Positions 42,821-52,396 of a stretch of DNA of 64,000 bases are shown here, in pieces (within the stretch, counting starts at the first letter, position 1; the number at the start of each line of letters is the position of its first letter). Where the stretch lies: positions 35,605-99,604 of the forward strand of contig NZ_VMDW02000061.1 in the NCBI RefSeq assembly GCF_007644045.2, in the 5' to 3' direction. A program made the position numbers and the translations under genes. The DNA comes from Vogesella urethralis (GTDB taxonomy: Bacteria; Pseudomonadota; Gammaproteobacteria; Burkholderiales; Chromobacteriaceae). The notes below the pieces were generated by a model. That model was not told the DNA's origin. It saw nothing but the letters and a program-made list of their open reading frames with translations, and ran no database searches.

Positions 42821-45800
42821 TCAAGGCTGGATGACTTCGCGCCAGCTGACGCGGGACACCACGCGGCCCAGCACTTCGTCCAGCTCGCCGCCGGTACCGC
42901 CGGAGGTTAGCGACAGCGCCAGCGAGAAGCGGGTGCCGGACTTGATGCGGGTGCGGCCCAGCGAGCCTGGCGTGGCTTTGCCCACCACGCGGCTGGCACG
43001 GCTGCCGGGCTTGTTCAGGTCGGCTTTCAGCAGCGGGTCGTCGAAGCGCGGCTTGCTGAAGGTGCCGCCATTGCGGTAGTTCAGCCGCAGCAGGTAGCCG
43101 CTGTCCTTGCCGACTTCGCAGACGTTATCGGAGACGGCCGCCGGAATGTAGGTCTGCACTTCCAGCCGCTTTTTGTAGTAGTCGAGCGCGCCGACTACCC
43201 GCTCGTCCCGGGATGGCAGGTCGATGTACCAGCCCAGCCAGTAGCCGCCGCTGGCTTCGCGCTCGCTCTGGGGTTTATCGAACGCCGGGAAGGCGTACAG
43301 CTTGTCGATGCGGCCATCGGGCAGACGGGTGTGCACCGCGCTGCGCGGCTGGCCATTGCTGACGCAGTCCGGCCCGCTGACGCCGTCGGGCGGGTAGTTC
43401 AGCGTGTGGTTGCTGACCTCGCGATACGCGCCGCTGGCGGCGCCGGTAATGCTGACGCTGGACAAGTACTGTGGCAGCAGCTCCTGGCGCCGGCAAATGC
43501 GGCCGCCGTAGTCCCACAGGCCGTACACGCTGCGGGTGCCGTCTTCGTCCTGGCAGCTGCCGCCGGCCTTGTCGCAACTGTCCAGATAACGGCCGGTACC
43601 CACGTACACCATCAAGCCGGGGCGGGCTGCACTGCGGCGGGTATCGGGGTAGTCGGGATGCGGTGCCAGTGCCGGCGCGGCGCTGATGGGCTGTACCTTG
43701 CCGCCCGGGCCCCGCGCCTGGTACAGCAGCACCGGGCTGGCCTGCGCCCACTGCTCGGGGCCGGTGCCGGACAGGTCGAACTTCCAGACATTGCCCAGCG
43801 CGTCGCCGGCGTAGACCAGATCGATGCGGCCGTCCGCGTTCAGATCATAAGGGGCCAGGTCGGACAGGCCGTTGCCGCTACCGGCCACTGCCTGTATACG
43901 CCAGTAGTTGCTACCCTCCTGCCAGCTGTCGATGCCGCCACGTACCGGCAGGATGAACAGCGAGGCGCTGCCTTGCGCGCTGTTGTAGCCGTTGGGAGCC
44001 AGCACGTAATCCTTGCCGTCGTTCAGGCGTACGATCTGCGGCGTCAACCCGTGCTGTTTACCCAGGTGCGCACTGTGCTGGCTGGTGAATTCCCAGCGCA
44101 CCAGCTGGCCGGCGGTGCTATCACTGACGTTTTCCGGGCGGGTAATGTCCAGCAGGTACATCGCCTCGCCACCGCGGCCCAGCGTGCCGGCCAGGAAGGT
44201 GGCACGCTTGCCGTCGTCCTGCCCTACTGCCTCGGCGGTAGCGCTCAGGCCGTCGACAAAATAACGGTGGCGGTCTTTGTAGTCGAAGGTAGCCAAGTCT
44301 TTCAGGCGCGGCAGCAGCACAGACGGAATATAAGCAAAACGCTCTTCGCCGCTGGCCGCGTCAAAGGCGTGCAGCATGCCGTCGTTGGCGCCGACATACA
44401 CCATGGCGGGCCGGTCTTTGGCGGCGGCCAGGTCGGCAGACGGCGCACCAACGTACAACGGCGCGGCGCCGATGATGTCGCCCAGCAGCGTGGTGCGCTG
44501 CCGGTAGCGGCTGCCTTCGCCGGCGCTGCTGCCGCGCAGGTAGGCCACCAGATCGCTATCCAGCCCGCTGCCAAGCCCGGCGGTCTTGAGCGGGTCCCAG
44601 CGGAATGGTTGTGCCTGCTTGCCGGTGCCACCGCCACCGGTCAGGATGACGCGCACCTTGTCCTGCAGCAGCTTGTCGGCCGCATTCCACAGCGCGTTGC
44701 CGACCGTGACCGAGTTACCGCTATGGTTGAGCTTGAACGCGCGCAGGGTGCCGCTCCAGTTGTCAGAATCGAAACCGGCCTGGAAATACAACGCACCGTC
44801 GCTATACGCCTGCTGGCTCATGCCGCCGGCGGCTTGTGAGCCGGCCATCTGGGTGATTTCGTTCAGTGCGTCCAGCAGGCCTTTGCGGAATTCGTCGGGG
44901 TTGGCCGCCGCCACAAAGCGGCCGCGGCTGTTGACGGCGGCGTGTAGCAGATCGTCGATCTTGTGGCTGTCCGAGGCAAACGGGTCGGGCCAGCTTTTCT
45001 TGCCGGCCGCCAGCAGCGGCAGGTCGGCTACCGGGTCCAGCTTGCCTTTCAGGCCCAGCGACAGGCTAAAGGTGGTCATGTGCTGCCAGGTGGCCGGGTT
45101 TTGCTGCGTGGGTCGCACGGTGTCGGGCTCGGTGCTTAGGTCATCGCGCCAGTACTTCATCGCCACGTCGGCCAGCGTATTGTCTACGCTGTCCGCATAC
45201 GGGGCCTTGCTGTCGCCATCGACGTTACCGACCCGGATATCTTCTGCGCTCCAGTAACCATCGGTGGTAAGAATGGTGAACGCACGCCGGCAGCTGACGC
45301 CATCGTTCCAGTAGTTCTTCTTGAAGTTCGCGCCCGACCACTGCAGCGCCGAGCGTAGGGGCGTACCGCGCTGGTAAATCAGCAAGTCCAGCAGGGTATC
45401 GAAGAACTGGCTGCGGTTGACACCGCTGAAGCCGCCGTCAGACGGCATCGGAACATAACTGCCATTGTCCAGGCCGTTGATGGTGGAAAACCCCACCCGG
45501 TATTCCGAACCCAGCTCGGAAAACGCCAGCGCGGTACTGGCCTTGGCCGCCAGGATGCGCGAGCGGTAGTACTGGAACCAGATGGCAAAGTTACGCGCCT
45601 CCTGCGCCACGCTGCGGCCCCAAGGGAAGGTGGTGATCTGCTGCGCCTTGCTCTCGTCGTCTTTCCTGCTGCTTACCTGGGCCAGGTCGGTCTGGTAAGC
45701 CTGGTCGCCGCGAATCTGGTAACGGACGTAGTTTTTGCGGTCCTGCGCTGAACCACTGCCCTTGTAGACGTAGAACGTGATCGGCCAGTAGCCCTGCCAG

Positions 45801-46402
45801 GTCTGGACGTTGGCGTCCGACACGTCGCGACAGTCGTAGTGCGTCTGGCAATAGCCCAGACTGCCTTCGCCGTGCAGGGCATTCTTGAAATACCAGCGCC
45901 CCCAGTGCTCGCGGTAACGGGTGAGGTCGATGCGCTCGGCGTCGCGGTACGCCGGGTTGAAACTGGCATCCTCCGGCTTGTCGGCCGGCCCGTGCGGGGA
46001 ATAGGTCTGACCGGAGGCATCCACCCACGGTTTGTAATTCTGCTGCGGGTTGTAATACACCGCATTGTTACGGGACGAGCGCAGGAACACGTCGTAGATA
46101 TTGAGACCGCTCTGCGCTGGCAGATAGTAGTTGTGCAGCGACGCATAGTTTCTGCCGCCATACACCGTATTGCTTTCGACCGGCGCAAACAGGTAGCCAC
46201 TGGCGCTGCCTAGCGGCATGTAGCTGTCCGGCATGATGTCCCACATCATCGAGCCGGAATCGTCGATCTGGTACATGATCAGCGGCTGGATGCTGCGGGT
46301 GGCCGTTAACGGCGCATTGGGAATGTCCAGATTACGCGCCACTACCGGCGCGACAAGGCAGGACAGGCTGAGCAACAGGCAGGACAGGCGCTTCAAATGC
46401 AT
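42821..46402 (-). CDS. pilY1: PilC/PilY1-family type IV pilus-associated adhesin (first of three)
   Basis: The product is 1193 residues with a signal peptide (MHLKRLSCLLLSLSCLVAPVVA). The N-terminal domain is von Willebrand A-like with a MIDAS motif (QIDDSGSMMWDI). The C-terminal half is a beta-propeller with the calcium-binding loop DLNADGRIDLVYAGD, MVYVGANDGMLHAFDAASGEERFAY and a closing RVSWREVI motif. PilY1/PilC sits at the tip of type IV pili, supporting extension, adhesion and mechanosensing. I chose the start at 46402, after a sigma-70-like promoter at 46464-46491; starts at 46462 or 46453 would lie at or before the predicted transcription start. Confidence 0.88.
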   Translation of the reverse strand: MHLKRLSCLLLSLSCLVAPVVARNLDIPNAPLTATRSIQPLIMYQIDDSGSMMWDIMPDSYMPLGSASGYLFAPVESNTVYGGRNYASLHNYYLPAQSGLNIYDVFLRSSRNNAVYYNPQQNYKPWVDASGQTYSPHGPADKPEDASFNPAYRDAERIDLTRYREHWGRWYFKNALHGEGSLGYCQTHYDCRDVSDANVQTWQGYWPITFYVYKGSGSAQDRKNYVRYQIRGDQAYQTDLAQVSSRKDDESKAQQITTFPWGRSVAQEARNFAIWFQYYRSRILAAKASTALAFSELGSEYRVGFSTINGLDNGSYVPMPSDGGFSGVNRSQFFDTLLDLLIYQRGTPLRSALQWSGANFKKNYWNDGVSCRRAFTILTTDGYWSAEDIRVGNVDGDSKAPYADSVDNTLADVAMKYWRDDLSTEPDTVRPTQQNPATWQHMTTFSLSLGLKGKLDPVADLPLLAAGKKSWPDPFASDSHKIDDLLHAAVNSRGRFVAAANPDEFRKGLLDALNEITQMAGSQAAGGMSQQAYSDGALYFQAGFDSDNWSGTLRAFKLNHSGNSVTVGNALWNAADKLLQDKVRVILTGGGGTGKQAQPFRWDPLKTAGLGSGLDSDLVAYLRGSSAGEGSRYRQRTTLLGDIIGAAPLYVGAPSADLAAAKDRPAMVYVGANDGMLHAFDAASGEERFAYIPSVLLPRLKDLATFDYKDRHRYFVDGLSATAEAVGQDDGKRATFLAGTLGRGGEAMYLLDITRPENVSDSTAGQLVRWEFTSQHSAHLGKQHGLTPQIVRLNDGKDYVLAPNGYNSAQGSASLFILPVRGGIDSWQEGSNYWRIQAVAGSGNGLSDLAPYDLNADGRIDLVYAGDALGNVWKFDLSGTGPEQWAQASPVLLYQARGPGGKVQPISAAPALAPHPDYPDTRRSAARPGLMVYVGTGRYLDSCDKAGGSCQDEDGTRSVYGLWDYGGRICRRQELLPQYLSSVSITGAASGAYREVSNHTLNYPPDGVSGPDCVSNGQPRSAVHTRLPDGRIDKLYAFPAFDKPQSEREASGGYWLGWYIDLPSRDERVVGALDYYKKRLEVQTYIPAAVSDNVCEVGKDSGYLLRLNYRNGGTFSKPRFDDPLLKADLNKPGSRASRVVGKATPGSLGRTRIKSGTRFSLALSLTSGGTGGELDEVLGRVVSRVSWREVIQP

Positions 46403-46463
46403 GTGGAATGGCAGCGGGCGGTGCTGATGACAAACGATTGATCGTGACATCATACCATTCACT

Positions 46464-46491
46464 ACTATATAAATGGCATTTCATGTATCAA
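46464..46491 (-). promoter_or_regulatory. Candidate sigma-70 promoter for first pilY1
   Basis: On the minus strand TTGATA, 16 bp, TATAGT lies about 60 bp before the chosen start. It places transcription start near 46457, which supports the start at 46402. Confidence 0.5.
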
Positions 46492-46522
46492 TAAAAATAC
46501 ATTGGGTATAATCCTTCCCGAC

Positions 46523-46548
46523 AAAAAAAGGCCGCGGTTGCGGCCTTT
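46523..46548 (-). terminator. Intrinsic terminator after second pilY1
   Basis: On the minus strand a stem AAGGCCGC-AACC-GCGGCCTT is followed by a run of T residues, ending the 46574-51094 transcript. A T-rich stretch on the other side makes it possibly bidirectional. The first pilY1 therefore depends on its own promoter. Confidence 0.8.
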
Positions 46549-46573
46549 TGTTTTTGCTTTGCACAGGGCAAAA

Positions 46574-49500
46574 CTAGTCCTGGATTACCTCACGCCACGA
46601 CACCCGCTTGATGCTGCGCGACGTACCACAAGCCACCGGACCGATCACCGTGCCGTTGTAGCTGATGTAGCACTGGTTGCCTTGCTTGAAGGTATTGCGC
46701 CGGATCAGCCCGTACGAGCCGGACAGCGACATGCTGCCCGGGCCGCCAATACCGGCGGCCAACTCGCGGGCCTTGGCGTCGCTATAACCACGCGCTTTCA
46801 GCGTGGCCACCAGGGCTGCGGTTTCTGCTGTGTCCGGCGGGTTGATCACCCCGGCCAGCGGCTTGCCGGTCAGACTGAAATTGTCGTACGGGTAGGTGAC
46901 GTATTCAGACTCGCAGGCATCGGCAGTGGATTTGCGGTAATCGGTCTCGAAAACAACGCGCGTCTTGCCGAACGCTTCCAGGTTGACCACGTTCTCGAAT
47001 GGCAGCTCCAGGTCGTGATAGAAACCCAGCTTGTAACTGGACAGGCTGTACGTGCTCTTGCCGTCCGCACTGGACAAGGTGCGAGAGCCGCTGGTGGTGC
47101 AGGCTACCGCCGCATTGCTCACCCCGCTGCCCGGGTAGCCTTTGCTGTCGTAGTCAAAAACGTGACGGGTTTTCGGCATGGTGTCGGGGAAGTGCTCTAC
47201 GCCCACCACGCCCAGCTCGCTGCGGTTGCAGATGTAGCCGCCAAAGTCCCAGATGCTGTACATGCTGCGGGTGGTGGATTCGCCGCTACAACCGGCAGAA
47301 TCCTTGTCGCAGGCTTCCAGGAACTTGCCGCCGGCAAACGTCAGCACCAGATTGGGTGCGGTGGCACTGCGCGGCAGGACAAGCGTCGGGTGCAGCGACA
47401 GCTGCGGCGCCAGCACCACCGGCTGTACCTTGCCATCCGGCCCGGTGGCCACAAAGATGCTGCTGGCCGTCCACTTGCTGGTATCGCTGCTGCTGACGTT
47501 GAAGCGCCAGATATTGCCTTTCAGGTCGCCGGCGTAGATCAGGTCGACCTTGCCGTCCTTGTTGAGGTCGTAATAGGAGAAATCGGACAGGCCGTTGGCC
47601 GCCGTGGCTTGCTCCACCACCATTTTCTTGTAGTTGGACGAGGTCCAGCTGGTGCGGGCATCAACCGGCAGGAAGAACATGGCCGCACGGCCACTGCTGC
47701 TGTTGTAGCCATTGGGCGATACCACGTACCAGTTGCCGTCGTTCATCTGCAGGATCTGCGGCTGGGCAAAGGTCAGGCCCAGGTCGCTGTCGTCGGACGA
47801 AGTGAACTCCCACTGCACCAGCTCGTTGGCCTTGGACTCCAGCAGGTTGGCCGGCGCCGTCACGTTCAGCAGGAACAGGCTGCGGCCGCCACCGCGCAAG
47901 CCACCGGCGAGCAGGGTTTTCCAGCTGCTGTCGGCCCAGGCGGCGCTGCTGTGCAGCTGGCCGTCCACGAAGTAACGGTGGCTGTAGTTCTGCTCGGTCA
48001 GGTCGATCAGCGGCGACTGCCCGACGGTGGACGACAGGAACACCTTGGGAATGAAGGCAAACTTCTCCACCCCGCTGGCAGCATCAAAACCGTGCAGCAT
48101 GCCGTCGTTGGCGCCCACGTACAGCATCGGCGCCCGGCTCTTGTAGTTGCTGTAGAAGCTGCTGTAGCTGCTGTCGCTGCGGAAGCCGCTGACCGGTGCG
48201 CCGACATAGGCACCACGTGAATGCAGGATGTCGCCCAGCTTGGTGCGGCTGCGAACGCGGAATTTGCCGGTGGTAGTGCCCTCGTTGGCGGCGCTACCGC
48301 GCAGGTAGTCGACGCGGTTAATCGCCACGCTGTTGCTTTCCACGCTTTCGCGCAGCGACGGCAGCAGGTTGTAAGCGGGCAAGGCCAGGCTGGTGCTGGT
48401 AAACGGAATGGCCTTCACCGAACTGTTGCTGACACCGGCGATGATCTGGCGCGAGCTGCTGGCCGGCAGCAACTCGGCGGCCGACCATAGCGTGGTGGCA
48501 AACTTCTTCTGCGTCTCGTCGTATTTCTTGGCCACCAGGCTGCCCGACCAATCGGCCGAATCGTAGCCGCCGGTGTATTCGGCGGTATCGGTTTCCAGCT
48601 TGCTGCTGCTACCCACCGCCGGCACCAGGAACGGCGCCTGCTGCTGGATGGTATTGAAGATGCGGTCCAGCTGTTGTTCCAGTTTCAGCGGGTTGGTGGC
48701 GGATGCGTAAGCATCGGGCACACCGTCACCGTCAGCATCCCATTGGCTGGTTTCCAGCAGGGCATTGGCGTCGCTGCCGGTCTTGGCGTCGGTATAGCCG
48801 CCGTACTTGGCCATGTACCACAGCGGGGACTGCAGCCGCTCTACCGTGGAAGCGCCATTGCTGACAGTAAAGATGCGGTCAAAATTCTCCGGCAGGATCG
48901 GGCAGTTGCTGCGGCGCGGGCTGTTATACAGGCCGTACAACAGGCTGTAGTAAGGCTGGCTAGTGGCAATGCACTCGATACTGGTGCCCTTGTAGCCGTT
49001 CCAGGTCAGCGCCCACGGTTCGTCTTCCTTCTCGCGGATCACCAGGTAAGGGCCGGTCTTGTTGCCATCGGTCGCCCCACTGAGCGGGCTGACGCCGGAG
49101 ATGATGAAGCCGGCGTAGGTCTGCGCACCGTTGGCCGCGTAGAAGGTATCCACCTTCACGCGTACCGTACTGCTACTGTCCTTGCTGATGCGGTAATCGA
49201 CGATGTGGTCGACGTCCCAGTCGCTGCCGTCTTCGGAGTTTTCGAAGTTCACCCGGAAGCGGTAGCAGTCTGGCCAAGTGCAGCTGGTATCGCTCTTGAA
49301 CAGGTAGTAGTCGACAATCGACATGGTGTTGCTGCCGGAGCGTGCATACGGAATGAAAGTGACCGTCTGCTGCGGAAATTTCAGCTCCACCTTGGGCAAG
49401 GAGTTGGACAGCGCAATGGCAAAGGTACGGATGGTGGGTTTGGTCTTGCCACTGGGCACGGACACATCCACCAGCGGCGTAGTGCGCGCGTAATAAGCTG

Positions 49501-51094
49501 CCATGGCGCCATAGAAACCGCCCTCGCGGGTAGGCTCTTCCGGCGAAATGCCGCGCACGTTGAACGAGCTGGCCGACTTGCCGGTAGGCAGACCCACGCT
49601 ACTGCTGCTGCCGCTGACCTGGCCGATCATGATGGTTTTCATCACCCCGGCGAATTCCTTGTTCCACAGCGTGGTGGCCAGCGTGCCGACATTGAGGTCG
49701 CTCATGCCGGACTCGGTGGCCATGCTTTCGAACGGCGAGCCGGGCAGCTTGCTGTCAAACGACGATACCGCATCGCTTACCACGGTAATAAACGGCTTGG
49801 AACACCAGTACTTGCCAGCGTACGGTTTGTAGCTGGACCAGTTTTCCAGGAAGTTGATGCCGATATTGTTCTTGTCGATGGTGCTGCTGCTACCGGCCGT
49901 GAAGTAGGTAGGGCCACTCTTGCCGGCGTAGTAGCGCAGTGCCTCGTAATACATCTCGGCCAGCGGGTTGCCCCAGTTGCCGTCCCCGCCGCCGTTGTAG
50001 CCGCCACTATTGGGCTTGTAGATCATCAACGCGTCCAGCGTCTTCACGATACCGCCAGCGGCAAAATCGCCATTGGCGTCGATCTCGCTGGCAAAACGGC
50101 GCATGGCGACACGCAAGGCGGCGCCACTCTTGGGGCTGGCATAAATACTGGTGAACAGCGCGAACTCCATATTGTTGTCCACGCTGTACTTGTGCAGCAG
50201 GCCGGTCGGCTTGTAGGTGCTGCCGTACAGCCGGCAGTTGGCGTTCTTGCCCAGTGCCTGCGCAGCCTGCAGATCGTAGCTGGTGCACGACTGTACCTTG
50301 GCCACCATGCCGGTCATCGAACTGAAACGGGAGTTGTTGAGGTTGGCGTTGGCCTCGCTGCTGACCCACTGGGTAATGTCGACGCCGCTGCTGGCCGAGG
50401 CCACCTTGATCACCGGTGTGGTGCCGTCGTCGGCGTTGGCAAACACCAGCGTATGGCCCAGGTCCAGCCGGCTCTTGAGGGTGTTGGCACCACCGGATGC
50501 CGTCACGCACAGGTTGCTGTTGCTGGCATCGGTACAATACCCCAGCGTGCCGACCATGAAATTGGAGGGTACGTAATCCAGCAGGCTGCCCTGCCCCGAC
50601 AGCGTGGCAGTAAGTTGTTTGCCCCAGGCATGCGCATCACGCGGAATGCGCGAACGCACCAGCACGGCTGAAGTCCCTTCGCGGGTACCGCCGTACAAAG
50701 ACTTGCGCAGCACGTCGGCTCGCGACATCGCCACGTAGTTCAGCAGATTGCCAGACCAGTAGCTGCCACCACATTTCTTGTCGGCCGTGTACTGCATGGC
50801 CTCGAAACGGCTGTTGGTGGTGGAGTACGCATAGCAGACGTTGCTGTTGAAGTAGCCGTAGTAATCGATGGACGGTTTGAATTCCACGTCGTACACGCCG
50901 TCGTCGTCCAGGTCGGTGGCGTCGTTGTAGGCTTCCACAAACATGTTGCGGTCACGCCCCACCACCAGCACGTTCAGCGGTGGCTGCGACACCGACGTTC
51001 CCACCATCGGCAGATTGGGCACCACCAGCGCCATGGCAGGCAGGGCCTGGCATGTCAATATTAGATATTTAAAACTATTGACCAATCTATTCAT
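46574..51094 (-). CDS. pilY1: PilC/PilY1-family type IV pilus-associated protein (second of three, largest)
   Basis: The product is 1506 residues with a signal peptide (MNRLVNSFKYLILTCQALPAMA). The N-terminal region lacks the DxSxS MIDAS but has a calcium-loop-like DLDDDGVYDVEF and LLNYVAMSRADVLRKSLYGG, a PilY1-family segment. The C-terminal propeller has DLNKDGKVDLIYAGD (calcium site), MLYVGANDGMLHGFDAASGVEKFAF and the tail RVSWREVI. The long N-terminal part before residue 900 is much larger than in the other two, so it may be a distinct adhesin module. ATG 51094 is preceded by TGAGG. An AT-rich region upstream probably holds its promoter. Confidence 0.87.
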   Translation of the reverse strand: MNRLVNSFKYLILTCQALPAMALVVPNLPMVGTSVSQPPLNVLVVGRDRNMFVEAYNDATDLDDDGVYDVEFKPSIDYYGYFNSNVCYAYSTTNSRFEAMQYTADKKCGGSYWSGNLLNYVAMSRADVLRKSLYGGTREGTSAVLVRSRIPRDAHAWGKQLTATLSGQGSLLDYVPSNFMVGTLGYCTDASNSNLCVTASGGANTLKSRLDLGHTLVFANADDGTTPVIKVASASSGVDITQWVSSEANANLNNSRFSSMTGMVAKVQSCTSYDLQAAQALGKNANCRLYGSTYKPTGLLHKYSVDNNMEFALFTSIYASPKSGAALRVAMRRFASEIDANGDFAAGGIVKTLDALMIYKPNSGGYNGGGDGNWGNPLAEMYYEALRYYAGKSGPTYFTAGSSSTIDKNNIGINFLENWSSYKPYAGKYWCSKPFITVVSDAVSSFDSKLPGSPFESMATESGMSDLNVGTLATTLWNKEFAGVMKTIMIGQVSGSSSSVGLPTGKSASSFNVRGISPEEPTREGGFYGAMAAYYARTTPLVDVSVPSGKTKPTIRTFAIALSNSLPKVELKFPQQTVTFIPYARSGSNTMSIVDYYLFKSDTSCTWPDCYRFRVNFENSEDGSDWDVDHIVDYRISKDSSSTVRVKVDTFYAANGAQTYAGFIISGVSPLSGATDGNKTGPYLVIREKEDEPWALTWNGYKGTSIECIATSQPYYSLLYGLYNSPRRSNCPILPENFDRIFTVSNGASTVERLQSPLWYMAKYGGYTDAKTGSDANALLETSQWDADGDGVPDAYASATNPLKLEQQLDRIFNTIQQQAPFLVPAVGSSSKLETDTAEYTGGYDSADWSGSLVAKKYDETQKKFATTLWSAAELLPASSSRQIIAGVSNSSVKAIPFTSTSLALPAYNLLPSLRESVESNSVAINRVDYLRGSAANEGTTTGKFRVRSRTKLGDILHSRGAYVGAPVSGFRSDSSYSSFYSNYKSRAPMLYVGANDGMLHGFDAASGVEKFAFIPKVFLSSTVGQSPLIDLTEQNYSHRYFVDGQLHSSAAWADSSWKTLLAGGLRGGGRSLFLLNVTAPANLLESKANELVQWEFTSSDDSDLGLTFAQPQILQMNDGNWYVVSPNGYNSSSGRAAMFFLPVDARTSWTSSNYKKMVVEQATAANGLSDFSYYDLNKDGKVDLIYAGDLKGNIWRFNVSSSDTSKWTASSIFVATGPDGKVQPVVLAPQLSLHPTLVLPRSATAPNLVLTFAGGKFLEACDKDSAGCSGESTTRSMYSIWDFGGYICNRSELGVVGVEHFPDTMPKTRHVFDYDSKGYPGSGVSNAAVACTTSGSRTLSSADGKSTYSLSSYKLGFYHDLELPFENVVNLEAFGKTRVVFETDYRKSTADACESEYVTYPYDNFSLTGKPLAGVINPPDTAETAALVATLKARGYSDAKARELAAGIGGPGSMSLSGSYGLIRRNTFKQGNQCYISYNGTVIGPVACGTSRSIKRVSWREVIQD

Positions 51095-52396
51095 TTTAAA
51101 CCTCAACAACCAATACGGGGGTACGGCCAAATACTCGGGCAACACCACGATGCGATAGAACAATATTACCGATAGCAATATCTCATGGCGATATAAAAAT
51201 TATAAAATAAAATTTTGCCGGCGTTTGCCCCAATCGGCACCTGCTTGGCCATCACCTCTCCGGCGCTCATTTAAGCAATCGACGCCACCACCCTAATAAA
51301 TCACAACAAGATATTGCAATATCATTTTAATAGCAAAAAATAAAATACATAGGCATAATGATAATTCACTACCAAGTATCAATCCGCCACCTAACCACCC
51401 TGGCACCTACCCTTCAAACAGCGAGCGCAGCGCAAGCCTGACAACGCCGCAGTGGGAAGCTTACCGGGCCTGCCCTTCGGGGCAGGTGCAAAGCGCAGCA
51501 CTGCCTTGTCAAACCGTGCGAGCAGGGATCGTCCTGCTGCGCCCGGTTTTTCGCGCATTGCCGCCGTCAAACAAGCGCCGCCGCATCAAAAATAGCGTTA
51601 ACAGGCCCTGAACGAGCAGGCCGGGTTTGCTGTGGCGTGACGTCCAACCACGGCGCGAGCGTATGAAGCCACTCGTTGAACCTAACGGGTTATCACTATT
51701 TTCCGGGCAGAAAAACCTGCAGCTGCACCTCAACAGATAACACAGTGAGTGGTCTACAACAGCAGGTGGACAGTACCGCAACGAGAAAACGGGCCTAGCC
51801 ATCTAGAAGACAAAAGCATGCTGCTGGTCACCGACACCAATAGCGCAAGCGGTAACGGGATATGGATAGGCGGACGACACAATCCGGGTGATGGGCGTGG
51901 CCGACAATCGCGCCGGAGACGCCACCAGGCAGCGCTTATCCGGAAGCAGAGAGACTGGTCACCATGACGACGGATGGGGGGGGGGACGACACATGCCAGC
52001 GTTGTGCCGCGCTGGCAGGGCCCAAGCTTCAGCCATCATTACCCCATATCTAAACGGCCACGTCTGGAAAGGGAGTTCACGAGACAATCAGGCCCCGAAT
52101 GCATCGCTACACGCAGTGAAATACGTGAAGGGGAGATTCTGGAAAAGTAGCATGACTGCCATTGCCTTAGCCTTGCCGAATCGAGGATACACTGCTTCAG
52201 ATTGCTGCCAACAGCGTCAAGCCTCGGGCGTTGAACGGCGGGTACAGTCGGATTGATGCCGCGATTCGGCATCGCTTTACGACACCGGGCAGGCCGCACG
52301 CCCCCTGACAGGGATAAGTCCATCGGCGAATTGGGGATAATTCGATCTGTGCCTGATTTGTACACCAACACCGTTCTTTATGAGCAGAAGTTCGAA
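51095..52396. other. Gene-poor region between pilY1 copies
   Basis: No intact gene was found in 1.3 kb. 51095-51400 is AT-rich and may hold the pilY1 promoter (minus strand). A hairpin CCTGCCC-TTCG-GGGCAGG lies at about 51469-51486, GC-rich sequence follows to 51720, and a run of ten G residues lies at 51976-51985. Short frames (51509-51802 minus, 52039-52371 minus, 51888-52256 plus) show no convincing family. The area looks like decayed mobile or recombined DNA; I cannot assign it. Confidence 0.5.
51976..51985. repeat. Homopolymeric G10 tract
   Basis: Ten consecutive G residues lie between the second and third pilY1 genes, outside any recognised gene. Such tracts change length by slippage. 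In Neisseria, pilC phase variation uses a G tract, but there it is inside the signal-peptide coding region, unlike here. Confidence 0.6.

Noticed and set aside
46502..48220. Long plus-strand open frame opposite the second pilY1
   Set aside because: It is an antisense frame of a high-GC coding gene; its sequence shows low complexity (Gln, His, Val, Ala) and no domain. The same applies to 48674-50671.
51509..51802. Possible transposase fragment on the minus strand
   Set aside because: The 97-residue frame has no identifiable transposase motif and I could not match it with any family; it is kept only as an undetermined region.
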